From: Paramacrobiotus metropolitanus
Lineage: Eukaryota > Tardigrada > Eutardigrada > Parachela > Macrobiotidae
Length of the DNA: 64,000 nt
Assembly: GCF_019649055.1 (NCBI RefSeq)
Contig: NW_026570230.1
Coordinates: 1,798,001-1,862,000 of the forward strand
Reading direction: 5' to 3'
In this document: piece by piece, positions 21,001 to 34,100 of the stretch
Layout of the letters: the number at the start of each line of letters is the position of its first letter
How positions within the stretch are numbered: position 1 is the stretch's first letter
Position numbers and translations under genes: made by a program
Notes under the pieces: generated by a model
Databases searched by the model: none
The model's input: the letters and a program-made list of their open reading frames with translations, nothing else
What the model was told of the DNA's origin: nothing

Positions 21001-24000
21001 CTGAATCTAAACACACTCTCCAATTACCCTCCAAGCACAACTTTTGCGGCTGCACGCGCGCGCGCCCGATTATTTTGGGCCGTTACGCCGGTGATGGATT
21101 AATTATCAGGATCCGGTTACACACAGCGCTTATTCCAAGTCACATTAACATTAGCTGAGAAAATCTGCATGATTGCAAATAATTATTGTAATTAAATTGA
21201 TTTCATCTTGGAATGATTTAATTCTATACATACATATCTCATGTTTTCGCGAAAAGTCTTCCAAGGATTTACTAAATTACTATGCGCGTACTGCACTTAA
21301 TTACGGCATATGAATTTCTAAGAAAAATATTTTAGGATTACCGGCGTAATTTCTCAGGTTGCTTTTGCAATATTTGATCGTTTTACTAATGAGAAAAAAT
21401 TTTCGCCGCAATCATTGCAAATTAAATCGAATTTTTAAGCAAGTATCCAAGAAATAAATTTTTAGTTTTATACGAAATCTGTAAGAAATGTTGTATAAAA
21501 TAAAACCAGAATTAGTCCGTCCCAGCAAGTAAACAACAGCCACGAAGAACACTACTGCTACGTGATTTTTTTGTGTCTGATTGAGTAAACTCCGTCTACC
21601 GACATTGATTGAACAGTCGACAATGTTTGTCCATAACAATTTTCCAGCGTTTAAACTGTCGGCGATGGCGATGCCACATTATCTGAAAAGTCAAACCCGT
21701 GCAGTGTTGATTCTAGCCGGGCGCGCGCGCTCCCATGACGTCACGCGCTGGGGGTAATTTGTGGCGATTTGGTTAATTTCCTTCCGGTGAATCGGGCAGC
21801 GGAATGGCGGCGGGGAATTTGTATTGACTCAACGAGTGGCCTAATGTTAATTTGTCCGTGTATATGTTATACCCGTATGCTTACGTATATACGTGTGTGC
21901 TTATCGGCAGGATTTGGGTGGGAAAGCCTCGGTGTTCGGTATCGCATCAATTATCAACCATACTTGCGAGATCCTGAGCTTTTTCGTTACCAGTAAACTA
22001 ATCCGGCGGATTGGTGTTTATAAAGCCATCTATCTGTCCTTTGCCTTGAAGGGGATCAGATTTCTCTTCCTATCCTGGGTGGACAATCCCTGGTGGGTCA
22101 TTCCCTTCGCCATAATGCAAGGTACATCACTGCTAACATTTTTTTGCTTTTCGATTTAAGCAGCTTACATTTCTATAAATATTCTTTGGTATAAGCAGAA
22201 CGGCTGTTTCTCTGTTAATTAAAATGCAAGCTTTGTATAAAAAGGGACACAGTATGCAGTCGTATGTATCTACCGCTTCCCATTTATTATACTTAACTTT
22301 CTGAGGGCAAAGAAAGAGGTAGGGAAATCCATAGATGTACGCAATCGTAGTCACTTTTATTATACTGTACAAATATTTTGGAAACATATTCTACGTAGAA
22401 TTGTGCAGATGTTGTATGCAGAATGGCAAAGGATATAAAAGTACATAATAATTACACGAGCTTGTGTATACTCGCATGTATATATATATTAGTTAGTCCG
22501 CTAATTAATGCCAACTTTGTTTGTGATGTTCGCTGTTCCGCCGATTTATGGCGCGCATAAGCATTGTATTTCGTAATTCTATATACTGCTCACATCGTCT
22601 GAATCGACAAATTATTCTACTGCTTTTTATAGTTGAAGTAACAGTTTGCTGGTATTGGACGTTAAATTTCACTTTAAAATGTAACGAAAAACCAAACGAT
22701 GAGCCTGGGAAAATAGTCATCACTGTAACGACGCACATAACCTTTGAGTTGCGGTCTGTTGAGAAGTCAGTGCCATTTCCGGCACCGGTTTTGTCTGACT
22801 GCTACAGTCCGGCAATTACAATGGATTAGGCGTGGCTGCAGTTAGGGAGATTAATGGGGAAAGGAGAGAGGATGGTCGTTATCGTATACGCACTGTGATA
22901 TTTGGACTGTATAAGACGCGACGTGGCTAGAAAATTATTCCCCGCCGCAACGATAGCAGCATCCCCCGTGCAGCACGGTATACCGTAACAAGTGTGTATG
23001 TGTTTGTCGTTATATTGTACGAGTACATATTACCGTAATGCCTCTCTCCCTGCCGGTATCGATCGGCAAACCGGGCTCCCAGTTTCGGCAGTGACTGCCG
23101 ATCAGGACTCCACTGGGACACGTCAGCCTGCATGTTGGCTGCAGTCACCGGAAGCGGGTAGAGTAGCGCCCGCAATGGGCCTGTAGTGGGAGTGTGGCCG
23201 AGGCCATCTTAACAGGCCAATCAATTCTCCTTTACGTGTGTGCGCTGTAAACGCTTCAAACAGTTTACATGGCATGGGGCCGGGCCGACGAGGGTGCTGC
23301 AGGAATAAGCAGGATGCGGCCGGGTTAAGTAGTAAATGCTTAAGCTTCTAAAGTAAATTGATATCGCTCCATATTTTTCTGCTTCTCAAAGAAGTGCATC
23401 TGCATGGATTTTCCTTTCTAACGAATGTATTATATGTACAGATACTGGTAAGGGTATGAGCTATGAGGATCGATTTTAAGTTACAGAGTATTCTGTTGAT
23501 AAAGAGGAAATTCGTTTTTATGCACACTATACAGTAGATTTCGTTTTTTTGGCGCAGAAGTACAGATCCATATGTGCATTTTTTATCCTCGTTTTTATCC
23601 TTTCCCGGGGCTGTCAGCCGTACTGCGCCGTGTATTTCATTTCGTTTAATATAAACAGGATATATGTATTGTATACTGCAGACAGGATATTATATATACA
23701 GCTATGTAAAAATGCGTATTATAAGTGTTTTGTTAGAAATTTACCTTCATTACCCAATAACGAAGAAAATGCATTCCAAAGTTCACTTCGTACAGATGTT
23801 AACAGTGGTACTACAGGTCTTCAGTACTAGTATTTACTTTGAAAACTGATTATGTACAGAGCAGTAGACTGAATCTTACAATGTTAATTAAGCGTGTGAC
23901 CTTTATGTAATTGATAAAGCGTCCGTATACAGTTGTTACGTAATCATGGCTATTCTGTTTTAAAATCGTTTCTGCTGTTTCGTTGTGACAAAGGCTTACA

Positions 24001-25349
24001 TCGCACCCCTTTCTCAGGGGAATTCTTTCTGCGTCGGAAACGTGCTCGACAGGCGAATGTCCTGGTGGTGTAGGCGAAAATCGTTCTCCTCAAGATGGCG
24101 GTTCTATATAACAGAGGCGCGTCGGCTGTGCGGAGAACGTAGTCAGTTTACTATCGAGCACCACTTGTTCCCCGTTCGTAATCAAGCAACTGATCAAGTG
24201 GCGGATTCGTCAGGTGCAGGCTACGAATTGTTTTCTCCCCTTACCGCGGCAGCCGCTGCGGGCACAGCTGACACTTCCGCTCGAATGGGTCTTGTGCGAG
24301 ACTATAGCTACGGTCTTCCGTAAACAGGAAAACGCTGTCAATTACGTCCGTGCTTGTGCTGATTACTATGCATCGCAAAATTTAGTCCCTTTTTGGACTC
24401 GTTAGTTTATCGTATGGTTCTCGTAAAGGTTGTATTGCGAAAATTAAATAACCCTTAATGCAAATCATAATTTCTTTATGGCCGCGGTTTTAATGACTGA
24501 TTTTAAGCGTTCTATAATGTTGTTGAGGGAGCCATTAATTTTTGTATAATCGTATTCGACTACTACCCAATTATTTTTGCAGGTTTTACCCATGCATTAC
24601 AATGGATTGCCATCTGCTCATACTTCAGTTTACTGACCATTTCCACACAAGGACTGCAGCCTGCCATGCAGGGTATTCTAGCCATTTGCCAGCATGGGTT
24701 TGGCCGTGCTTGCGGCTCGATTTTCGGTGGCTTCTTCATGGAGGCCTATGGTATGTGTGGTCGAGAGATTTTTGTTACTACCGCGTTTGCTGTTGTAGTT
24801 CTATAATTTTCTAAAAATGTCATAAAAACATCTCCAGTACGGACAGGTACAACTACAGCTTTTTATATTTGTATACAGCAAATCAACCAAAGATTGTAGC
24901 CGATAGTTGTAGCCGATAGTTTTACGCACGTTTTATTTTTGCAAAATAAACCACATGACGGTAGCAGAGGTTTTTCGGGCGCGTGTTTACTTTGCTGTTA
25001 CGGCCATATTTGATTTACAGGCTCCGGATTGCTCTTCCGCGTGTACGGCATCTTCTGTTTCTTCCTGGGCGGTGGCCTCTTTGGCTTTCTATGGTTCTAC
25101 GGACGCTACTACGAGCACGGAGGTACTTCAGTGGACAGTGACCAACCCATGCATCTGCTGCAGGAAGGCCCTAACTATCTCAATCCGCACGGCGTCCCCG
25201 GCACTTCCGTGTCGCGCTCCCCGTCACCCACGCCCGACCGGATGCGGCAGATGCAGGGCAGCCGGAGCGCGGCCGATGTCCGGACCACCGCACAGCAGCC
25301 GGCGCAGGTCACGCTGCACTCCACGGCGTCCTATGGAGCGATGCACTGA
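18070..25349 (+). CDS. MFSD6: MFSD6-type major facilitator transporter, 6 exons, one frame break
   Basis: Twelve-helix membrane transporter of the MFSD6 branch, which has no firmly settled substrate. Exons: 18070-18947, 19854-20186, 20772-20981, 21911-22121, 24583-24750, 25021-25349. They give about 709 aa if exon 1 is read in one frame. Family words: FYFFFFCAFGSFFPLMAIYFK (first helix, written here in part), AAQAGILIGVRPFIEFIS, then a long loop, QRMFGSFGWGLAMF, NIKFYVMLSTGWFMGFG, GGKASVFGI, GFTHALQWIA and QHGFGRACGSIFGGFF. The C-terminal tail is Gln/Pro-rich. Exon 1 is 878 nt, one short of phase: at about 18378-18384 (TTTAAAATCTGGCC) one base is missing between YFK and LAFTAAQ. All downstream exons are intact, so this is more likely a sequence error than a dead gene. 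Two AATAAA sites follow the stop (25375 and 25391). Confidence 0.88.
22122..24582. other. large MFSD6 intron 4 with a possible internal promoter
   Basis: 2.46 kb with no recognisable exon. A plus-strand ATG frame at 22548-22829 has a hydrophobic stretch but no supporting splice sites. At 24092-24148 there is AAGATGGCGG (YY1-like), TATATAA and a TCAGTT initiator-like string in that order, listed separately. Confidence 0.4.
24092..24148 (+). promoter_or_regulatory. candidate internal promoter (YY1-like site, TATA box, initiator)
   Basis: AAGATGGCGG at 24092-24101, TATATAA at 24105-24111 and TCAGTT at 24143-24148. The TATA-to-initiator distance of about 38 nt is slightly longer than usual. It lies 440 nt upstream of MFSD6 exon 5 in a locally GC-rich patch. 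The reading is pattern-based only. Confidence 0.22.
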
Positions 25350-26777
25350 GCAGCATCTTCCTCAGATGCAAAAAAATAAAGCAAATCAGGAATAAAAATC
25401 TCGGCTTGATCGATGTACGGTCGGTGTTCCTGTCGTGGAGGTTATGGAGTGAAGCAATACCCGGTGTGGCATGAGAGTGGTACTCTGCAGTCTCATGCAC
25501 TGGACCCGGGTTTTACTTTTATGTTTGAGAAGTATATTTACTTAATAATTAGCGGCAATCTCTTGTGTTGTGGTATGGCGGGGCAGCCATGGAAAAAACG
25601 CATTTAGGGTGTTGCATGGTTAATATAGTCGTCTTGTTGACCTTTATGCAGTACAGGTCTGTGAATGCAACCGGTGGTTTAATATACGGTAAACATTGAT
25701 TTGTGATGCTCTAAATAAAAATCCTGCAAGTAAAAGTGTACTTTGCGACAGTCTGTATCACTCATGTAGAGTAATTAGCATTTAGCACTATCAGCCCGAA
25801 GAGCCTAAAATTAAATTTTTGAATAATTGAATTTCTTGACGCAACAGCAAAACTGACTTCAGTGTACAGTATAACAAATTCAGATATCTGCAGCCGAAAA
25901 TTATGAAACTATTAAAACGGCATTCAAACTGGTTTTGTATTAAAGTTAATTACTCGTACCGAGGCTTCAACAGAACGTTTTGCAAATTCGAAAGACCACG
26001 TCGCCACTCGCAACGATCGGACTGGTTTTTCCGCGAGTGCTACTAGTATACTACGAGTACAGAGTGCTTCAACTAATGGTAAAATCACTGTGCATGCAGC
26101 TAGCATTCCTAGAATACCTACCTAAAATTGTACGTAGATATTTCAATAAATTATATCTATATTAACATTAACTGAGTGATGCTCGCTGGTGTGAATTTAC
26201 ATATTTATTGCTTATACTCTGTAGTTAGTTAATTGCACTAGGGTGTTACTTACCCGGTATTAGTTATAATTTATTGAAGAAATAATTAGAATCAGTACTT
26301 ATGTCTACGTACTTTCTCATACCGGTAAATCAATGCTCTAAATATTTACTAATTCATCAGAAATGACAGGGGGTGAGGAAGTGATAGAGAGACGCCTCGC
26401 GTGACCCGCCGGGAAAAACCGGCCTAGCGTTCCGATAGCGAGCCAGCCTGGGATGATCGTCAGTTGCCGCTCTCAGTTTCCGGTTGAACCAGCCGCCGTC
26501 TAGCTACGCGCAGGGCGGTTGCCGATCTGCCATACTGTGCATCATACAAATCCTGGTTGTTGTTTTGTCAGTGTGCTGCGGCATAAGAGGGATACGGATT
26601 ACGGACTCTTACGATTTTGTAGTTTTCGTATTTTAAATAACCGTATTTTTAGTTTCCTCTGGTCCTTCCTGTACAGTACGGTCAATACCAAATCCTCTTT
26701 GGAAAACATCAGCTTATTGGAGGTTGAAGATTCATAAACCCTTCGACGCGTTGTTAGCGAGATCTTCTGAATACGAC
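25350..26777. other. spacer and probable HIBADH promoter
   Basis: Contains the MFSD6 3' UTR and, at 26380-26530, a GC-rich patch with initiator-like strings (CGTCAGTTG, TCTCAGTTT), which would suit the HIBADH transcription start. I see no coding exon. Confidence 0.4.
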
Positions 26778-29418
26778 ATGATTCTGAATAGAGTTTTCAT
26801 TTCGTCAGCCCAAGGTTGGTTTGCGATGCGCTCACGATTATTGGCAGTTTTCTGTGATTTCGGATGTTTACGATACGTATATGTGGGTCTCCTAAATAGG
26901 ATGGAGAAACTTCGCAAGTCAGGCAGCTGCTGGGAAAGAATCGTGTAGGATTTATCGGCCTCGGTGAGTCCCGCTTGCGAATTGCGACATGCAAAGCACT
27001 CTGTCTACAGTGCTGATCAGGTTCTCTATACACTATACAGTTTTGAGCTTCTTGGTGCAGACCTCTTATGCATCGCTTATCTGCCTGAATTATTCTTTTG
27101 CATGCTCTTTCTATGGGATTGCAAAGCTACCCATTACACAGATGGCTGAGCCAGCGAAATGGTGATTGATTGTAATTTGTAATAGGGAATATGGGATCGC
27201 ACATGGCGCAGAACCTGATCAAGAACGGACATTCGCTGGTGGTGTACGATATTTATCCCGAAGCGGTGGCTCCGTTGGAGGCCGCGGGCGCTCTGGCCGC
27301 TCGTTCTCCCCGCCGATGTGGCCGACAACGCGGACCGCATCATCACCATGCTGCCATCCTCGCCACATGTTCACCAAGTATTCAACGCCGATAATGGAAT
27401 CTTCAAGTAGGCAGGCAGTTTTAGAAGATTTCCTCCCTAGCCCTGGTTTACCAAGTACATATTCTTCCTTTGGAACTTTTGCGAGCTGCTGCTCATACTG
27501 CTAAATATAAATTTTCATTTTTAAAGATTATCTTGTTTTCCAGTACGATGCCGATTTCAGTGCGAGTTTTTGAAATTTGAAAGCGTGTAACATTCTTTCA
27601 GCTGTATACACCATTGTAAATACATCGCACAACATTTTTCAACTTTAAAGACATACGTATATTTCTAAATGATATGGGTCCCTTCTCGTGCTGACTGGGA
27701 CAGATTTTCATTTGATCGTATTTTGTATGAGCGAGGCTCGTCTCTGCAAAATTGCAATATTGCAAATAAAGGCTGCATCATTTTTTAAATACACTTTTAC
27801 GAATGTTTGTGTGGACAAATGCGTTCTCAAGTGTTTTGTTTTGGATAAAGAAATGGGAAGTGATTTATAGGACAGTCCGCAATGGGACGATTCTAATCGA
27901 CAGCAGCACGATTGATCCCGCTTTGACGAAGGATTTGTCGAGAATCGCCGAGAAGAAGGGAGCTGTATTCGTGGATGCACCGGTTTCTGGAGGTACAAAC
28001 TACAACCGAGATTGATAGAATAATGTTTTGCATTTGATTATCTGTTAAAACCAAACTTTTTTCAGATCTAGATACTTGCGTTAAAATATACAGTAATGTG
28101 TTATCGCGTTTACGTAGCAGCTGATTCTGATTTCACAGTACCAACAATAAGGTACGATGCACAGTTACCTTCAACTGCCCATCACGATTTACGGGCAGTT
28201 TTAAGATTTCTCATGCGGACAGTTTCCCTGGTTTGGACTTGAGTTTTGTTGTTTGATATCCTGATGTTGCTTGTGATACTGTAGGAACATTAGAGAAAAT
28301 TCAAGCATGGGTTTGTTATTCTTCCAGGTGTAACTGGCGCACGTGACCAAACCCTGACCTTCATGGTCGGCTGCGAGGAGTCTTCCTTCGCCAAGGTGAA
28401 GTCCCTCCTGGAGCACATGGGCAAGAACATCGTTCACTGTGGTCCGACGGGGATGGGAGAGGCCGCGAAGATCTGCAATAATATGCTGATGGCCATCGGG
28501 ATGATTGGTGTGTCTGAAGCGATGAATCTGGGATTACGGTAGGTGCTGACGCCAACCGGAAGTGACCACTGGCTGCGGGTAATGCATGGTTTGTGCGGTG
28601 TAGGCTAGGTCTGGATCCCAAAGTCTTAGCCGGTATTATTAACACCAGCAGTGGACGGTGTTGGTCCAGTGAGATCTACAATCCGGTGCCGGGTATTAAA
28701 GAGGGAACGCCGTCGTGTACAAATTATCAAGGCGGATTTGCCAGCAGTCTTATGGCTAAGGTTAGTGCATTCAGCAGTTTGACGCCTGTTGGTTATATTA
28801 TATACAAGTATCTATATTTCATAATAAATTTTTTATTTACAGCTTTTGTAAATTGTTGCCTGATATTGTTGCGTTGTATAATACATTGTGCTTACACTTT
28901 ACTTGGAATGTACAATCAGTCTTATTAGTTTTTATGTTAAAAGTGTTACTCTTAAAAGTTTGTGCGAATTGTGTTAAACAATAAGCACGGTTTCTTTATG
29001 AGTAGGTTGTGTACTTGTTAAGAGTGGTAGATTAATTTAAAGGTGTCGTAGAAGTACAAGTGTCGATGTCGAAGTGATTACATCGTAGAAGTGTCGATGT
29101 CGGCAATAGTCAAGGTTCTGTTTCTGAGAGTGAAATCTTATAATTTATTATTAATTTAGAATTTGAAACTTGTGTACTGTATATAGATATAAAAATATCG
29201 CATTTGCATTTGATGTAATGTAGTACGTTTGTTTGTAGGATTTGGGATTGGCTCAGAGTGCAGCTACTGCGACCATGTCGCCCACACCGCTCGGCAGTTT
29301 AGCCCATCAGATCTACCGTCTGATGATGTCCAACGGGATGGGCAATAAAGACTTCTCATCGGTGTACCAGTTTCTCCAGGATGGCCAGGTTCAGGGTGAA
29401 AAATCTCCGGCAAAATAA
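26778..29418 (+). CDS. HIBADH: 3-hydroxyisobutyrate dehydrogenase, mitochondrial, 7 exons
   Basis: Valine catabolism enzyme: NAD-dependent oxidation of 3-hydroxyisobutyrate to methylmalonate semialdehyde in mitochondria. Exons: 26778-26814, 26919-26963, 27186-27406, 27871-27992, 28328-28538, 28604-28760, 29239-29418. The first two are the least certain, but they keep phase and give a plausible targeting leader ([12 protein letters not shown]). Family words: [19 protein letters not shown] (Rossmann glycines), [41 protein letters not shown] (substrate loop), [10 protein letters not shown] (catalytic Lys), [43 protein letters not shown]. Expected length about 323 aa (human 336). In exon 3 at about 27307-27315 an extra C (TCTCCCCGCCGAT where three Cs keep phase) shifts frame; everything after it is intact. 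An AATAAA overlaps the stop codon. Confidence 0.9.
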
Positions 29419-31158
29419 AAACGCTCAGAGAGAGTATGCCTGTTATTAATTCTGATCGGCACATGCAATGCTGACTGTCTTTCCAAACCTTCCGGGAGTG
29501 TTATTATATTAAGTCTCTCCGGTTGCAGCGGGGAGTTTTATCTTTTTACTTGTTCCGTGTTTTGTGTTTGGTCCGTGTTTCAGGGAATTGTGGTTGTTCT
29601 GGTGGCTATGTGCTGGTAGCGGGAGATTCGTGCACAACGCAAAACGTCGTCGAGCACGTCTGAAACGTTTCCAAGTAAACGGTGCGTTGAATTGGAACCG
29701 GGGGTGTGGTTAACGGGTTGTCATTGGCTGCTCATCGGGTGTGTCGAGAATTCGGGTGGATTTATGAGTCGTACGAAGCGTACCGGAACTAATTAGACGT
29801 CACGTAATTTTCAGATGTTTTATTAATTTTATTTATGATATTATGTTTTATTTATGTGTTCTGGTTTTATTGCATTTTTAAGGATATGCCGGCATTTTAT
29901 AAAATTGCCTGGTTAACGTCGAATAAATTTGGGAGATTAATTAATTTTAGTGTTTAATTTTGAAACCTATTTTGTACAAAATTTAAAGTTACGTTTTATT
30001 TTACACAAGCTAAAGCTTCCTTTTCTTACAACAAAATTAATATTAACAGATTTCCTCCTCAATAAATTCACGCAGCTTCGCTTAATACTAGAATTTTTAC
30101 ATTAAGTTTGATTTTGAATTAATGCAAATGTATCGGTATGAGCATTTGAATTGAAATCCCGAAAAATCACGTCGGGGCAGTAGTCGCTCGTATATTGATT
30201 GCAGTTTAAAGTTGGTTCTACGAGCGTGTGAGGAGGTGACTGACTTCCGGTTTTTAGTCGACAGTCCGTGCGTTCGTAAACTGCATGCGTTTTTCAAATC
30301 GCTGGCAGGCGTTCATATTCATGGTGCGGTTCATAAGTCGCACACATGATCATCGGGCAGCTGATTCAAAGTATGGCGAACAGCGAATGCGCATATGCTC
30401 TCGTACAATAAATTTTGACCTGTCTTTCACATCTTTGGAAAAATAATCAGATGCGCACAGTTTTACTCTTTATTGATTGCCCAGTGTGCCCGATCTATTG
30501 ATGGCGCAACAGGGAAATCATCTCACCTGGCCTGGCTACATAAGACATGATTACGTAGTGAAGGAGAAAGGAGCGCAAGCGTTCCATTCCCCGCTGTCTA
30601 AACCTTATCAGTGTTGGATACGGAGACTTGACGGGTGCAGCCGCATTTAACAGAGCCCGATTGTGCAAAATCAGTCCACTGTGCTCATTTGACATTTGGC
30701 AACCTCAGCAACCAAAAACCTAATTTCTCATGCATTAAATTTCCACTATGAGAGGAGAGCATCCTTCAGTTTTTCCCACCTAATGAATGTAGAATTATCC
30801 GTGCAGGATTTGGCCATTTCCGGTTGCGGTAGCGTACCCTTCTTTGGCCTGGGTGGACGGGAGTTTTAATTACCCATAATGTTGGAATAACGTGTATCGA
30901 CGTGATTTTTGTCTTCTCTCTCCTGTTTCCCGATTCTCCTTCTCTCCTGCCTATCTTCCAGCGAACCCTTGCCCTCTTCTTCCCCTTGGACCCCCGTGGT
31001 CAATATCGGCAGTGTGGGTCTCGGTACGACAGGGATTTATCCGTGGCTGCGTATGGTGGGGCGCTGGTGTGTTATATGTGTGAGCAGAGCGACGCGGTTG
31101 ACAGGGGCGTTGAAGACGCGTACGGGTTGGCTGTGTGTGGTGTGGGGAGAGTTGACAG
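29419..31158. other. intergenic region upstream of GSK3
   Basis: AT-rich, then GC-richer from about 30.9 kb where the GSK3 5' UTR probably lies. The HIBADH gene ends just before it; two copies of GTGTCGATGTCG at 29060-29103 are in HIBADH intron 6, not here. No coding exon recognised; the short frames at 30.9-31.2 kb match nothing known. Confidence 0.4.
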
Positions 31159-34100
31159 ATGAACGGTCTTAGTTGGGGCCATTCCACCTCATCGGGATTT
31201 GGATCGTTTGTCAGTGGTGCTGGTCTTGCTGTCGGGATGAGTAACGTGGGAGCCAAGTCGTCGGCCAGTGCGGCCACGGGGAATGCCAGTGGGACGTTCG
31301 GAAACATAAGGATAACGAGTGAGTTCTTCGACCGTGACAGTAAACCTTGCCATTCGATTTCGTGAAAATTGCCTGTTTGTTTGGTAAATTTTTAATTCTT
31401 TTCGTAGAACTTTTCCTGACTTTTTTAGAGTTTCGTACAGGGTTTTTGGTATTTTTTAAAAATGCTTTTGGATTCTCGGATGTTTTAATTCATTTCCAAA
31501 CAGTAATTAGTTATTCTGGTGAATCGTTTAGGATGTTTATAAAGCAGATTTTAAAATAATTAAATGTGGAAATAAATTTCGCGAATGGATTGGGAGTTAA
31601 TTATTTTATTCGAACTGGTTAATAGAGTGCGTTGCTTGCGTTGCAGCCAAAGATGGTTCAAAAATCCATACTGTGATGGCCACCCGGGGCAAGGCGCTCC
31701 CGGGCGGAAATGATCAGGAATATGTGGAGGTGTCCTATTCGGATTTGAAAGTCATTGGCAATGGATCCTTTGGCGTGGTGTATCAGGCCCGTCTGATGGA
31801 GACCAACGAGCTGGTGGCCATCAAGAAGGTTCTCCAGGATAAGCGATTCAAAGTAAGGAACCCGTGCTTCTCTTTAGTGCAGATACTTATCGCCTAACAA
31901 CCTTTGCACATTTCATCAGCCAACCTGTTTCGCATTCACTGACGTTGGCGGGTTCATTCGTAGATGATCTGTGCTTATGTAAATAATCAGGAAGAGTAAT
32001 TTCTTTGTATAAAATTTCTTGTGTGCGTATTCTGACCGGAAATTTCACGTGCAGTTTGAGCGCGGTTATCAGTCGTTTTCGCTGCAACGGAAACGTGGAG
32101 TTATGGAAGAAAAGCGCTGTCTTATCGGTTACTTTCTTTATCGCGATAAGCTGGTCAATATTCTGACCCAGATCGTGTCCACATGGTCCTGCTGAATTTT
32201 TGCAGTTTATCGTTGTTGTACGTTGTTGCACCAGATAGCAAAAAAGTAGTGGTTTCGAAATTTCAAATTGGAAACGGTGATTGCACAATCGATGTCATTG
32301 ATTTCACATTTTTGTCTTTTGCAGAACCGAGAATTACAGATCATGCGCCAGTTGGACCACTGCAATATTGTACAATTGAAGTATTTTTTCTTCTCACAAT
32401 CGGATAAAGATGAAGTCTACTTGAATTTACTATTGGAATTTATTCCCGAGACGGTCTACCGCGTAGCCCGCCATTATAATAAGCAGAAGCAGCAGATTCC
32501 CATCATCTACGTCAAGGTACGCCACGTTTAGTGTCTATTAATAGTCCTATCCGTTCATTAATTCGCAAGTGTTTGGGGTCTTCCTCGAAAAGCTGCTTTC
32601 ATCGCCCTTTGATTTTGTGGAAATGTCACTGCACTCCGCTGTCGGCCTGTGACTCGAAAATGATTACAGATATATATTCATGAAGGTCGTGTTTGGCCAG
32701 TGCGCAGCATATAAATCATGGCAGTTAGTTACAGTTTGTTAGGAGATTGTCTAATGGGCTAGGTCAGGGTTTCCGGTACGCCGAATCAGCGGACCGCAAT
32801 AATGTCAGTGGTGGGGAGATAATTATGAGTAGCATATTTTGTATGGTTATTGATTTTGGTATTTCGAAAGATACAGTAGCAGAGTTGCGTTACAGAGAAG
32901 ATAAATTTCTTAATGACGTATTGATTTTGTTGATTATTACTTTGCAGTTGTACATGTATCAGCTGTTCCGCGCACTGGCCTACATCCACAATCTGGGCAT
33001 TTGCCATCGGGATATCAAGCCGCAGAATCTGCTGCTCGATCCGGAAACTGCCGTTTTGAAATTGTGTGATTTTGGCAGGTCAGTGAAGGTTTTGCACATC
33101 TTGATTTATAGCCATATTCCTTGATATTCTATGAATAAACCACAAGGTGTTGGTTGGCGTTTAAAGTCGAATTTATTTCTTGAAATCGTCCGTCAATTTT
33201 AAATTTGGAAATTTTTTTAATCGCTTCTCCGATTTTTGTTGAAATAATTACGTAGCACAGTTATTAATATATTTTCGGAAGGTATTACAAGAGGTTTGTG
33301 GATGTTCTGACAGCACGTATCGAAGCCGATAAGTTCTTTCTCATGAGCTTGTTCGGTCAAAACGGTGCTAAGAGAATTCCATTTTGGGGAGGCTTTCACT
33401 TGGTCACCGAATGCGATCTTCTCATTAGCATGTCGGTATTACCCAGTGAAAGTACAGTCGCTCCACTATTCGCTTAAACATTAACAGATAGCCGTTTTAG
33501 TGTCTGTGTTGGGTCGTTAATCGTTATCCGCTGCTGGTGGAAGGACCGCGCATGTGCTGGAAAATGGTTAGCTGCGACCCTAATGACGCAAGTTATGTAA
33601 TGGGCCTGTGCGCAACAAGTTTAGACTGGTCTCTAATGAAATTCCCGCGTTAGTGCTGCATGCCCCGTGGAGTTCACTGGCAGATGTAAGCGTTGCGAAA
33701 CTGGTCGGACTGGTTAGGCGGTTTCTTTTGGTAGGCTAGGCGGTAACTTGGAGAAGAGTTTTAAGATGCGCAGTAGCTGAAAGATGCGGAAATTATTGCT
33801 GATTGTTATGATGTGGATGTGCGGAGTGATTTATTGACTCTTGAATGATTGAGTGTTTATTGACTTTTTTTAAATACTTGGGATGATTTTAATTGAAGAG
33901 GTTTAATTAAATGTGAATGTAGGCGCGATTATAGAAGAAAATCTGTCATTATCGAAATCGATAAAAAATAATCCTAGTTTATTAAATGCTTGTACGTAGC
34001 TGATTTGATAATAATACGTACTACTGTAGGCTTTAACATGCGGAATGCGTGCGATTTGGTGTAAATGCTAAAAGTAAAAGTGGCAGTTTTTGTAGCTTAA

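Noticed and set aside
22548-22829. 93-codon plus frame with a hydrophobic stretch inside the MFSD6 intron
   Set aside because: No splice sites, promoter or homology words; chance frame.
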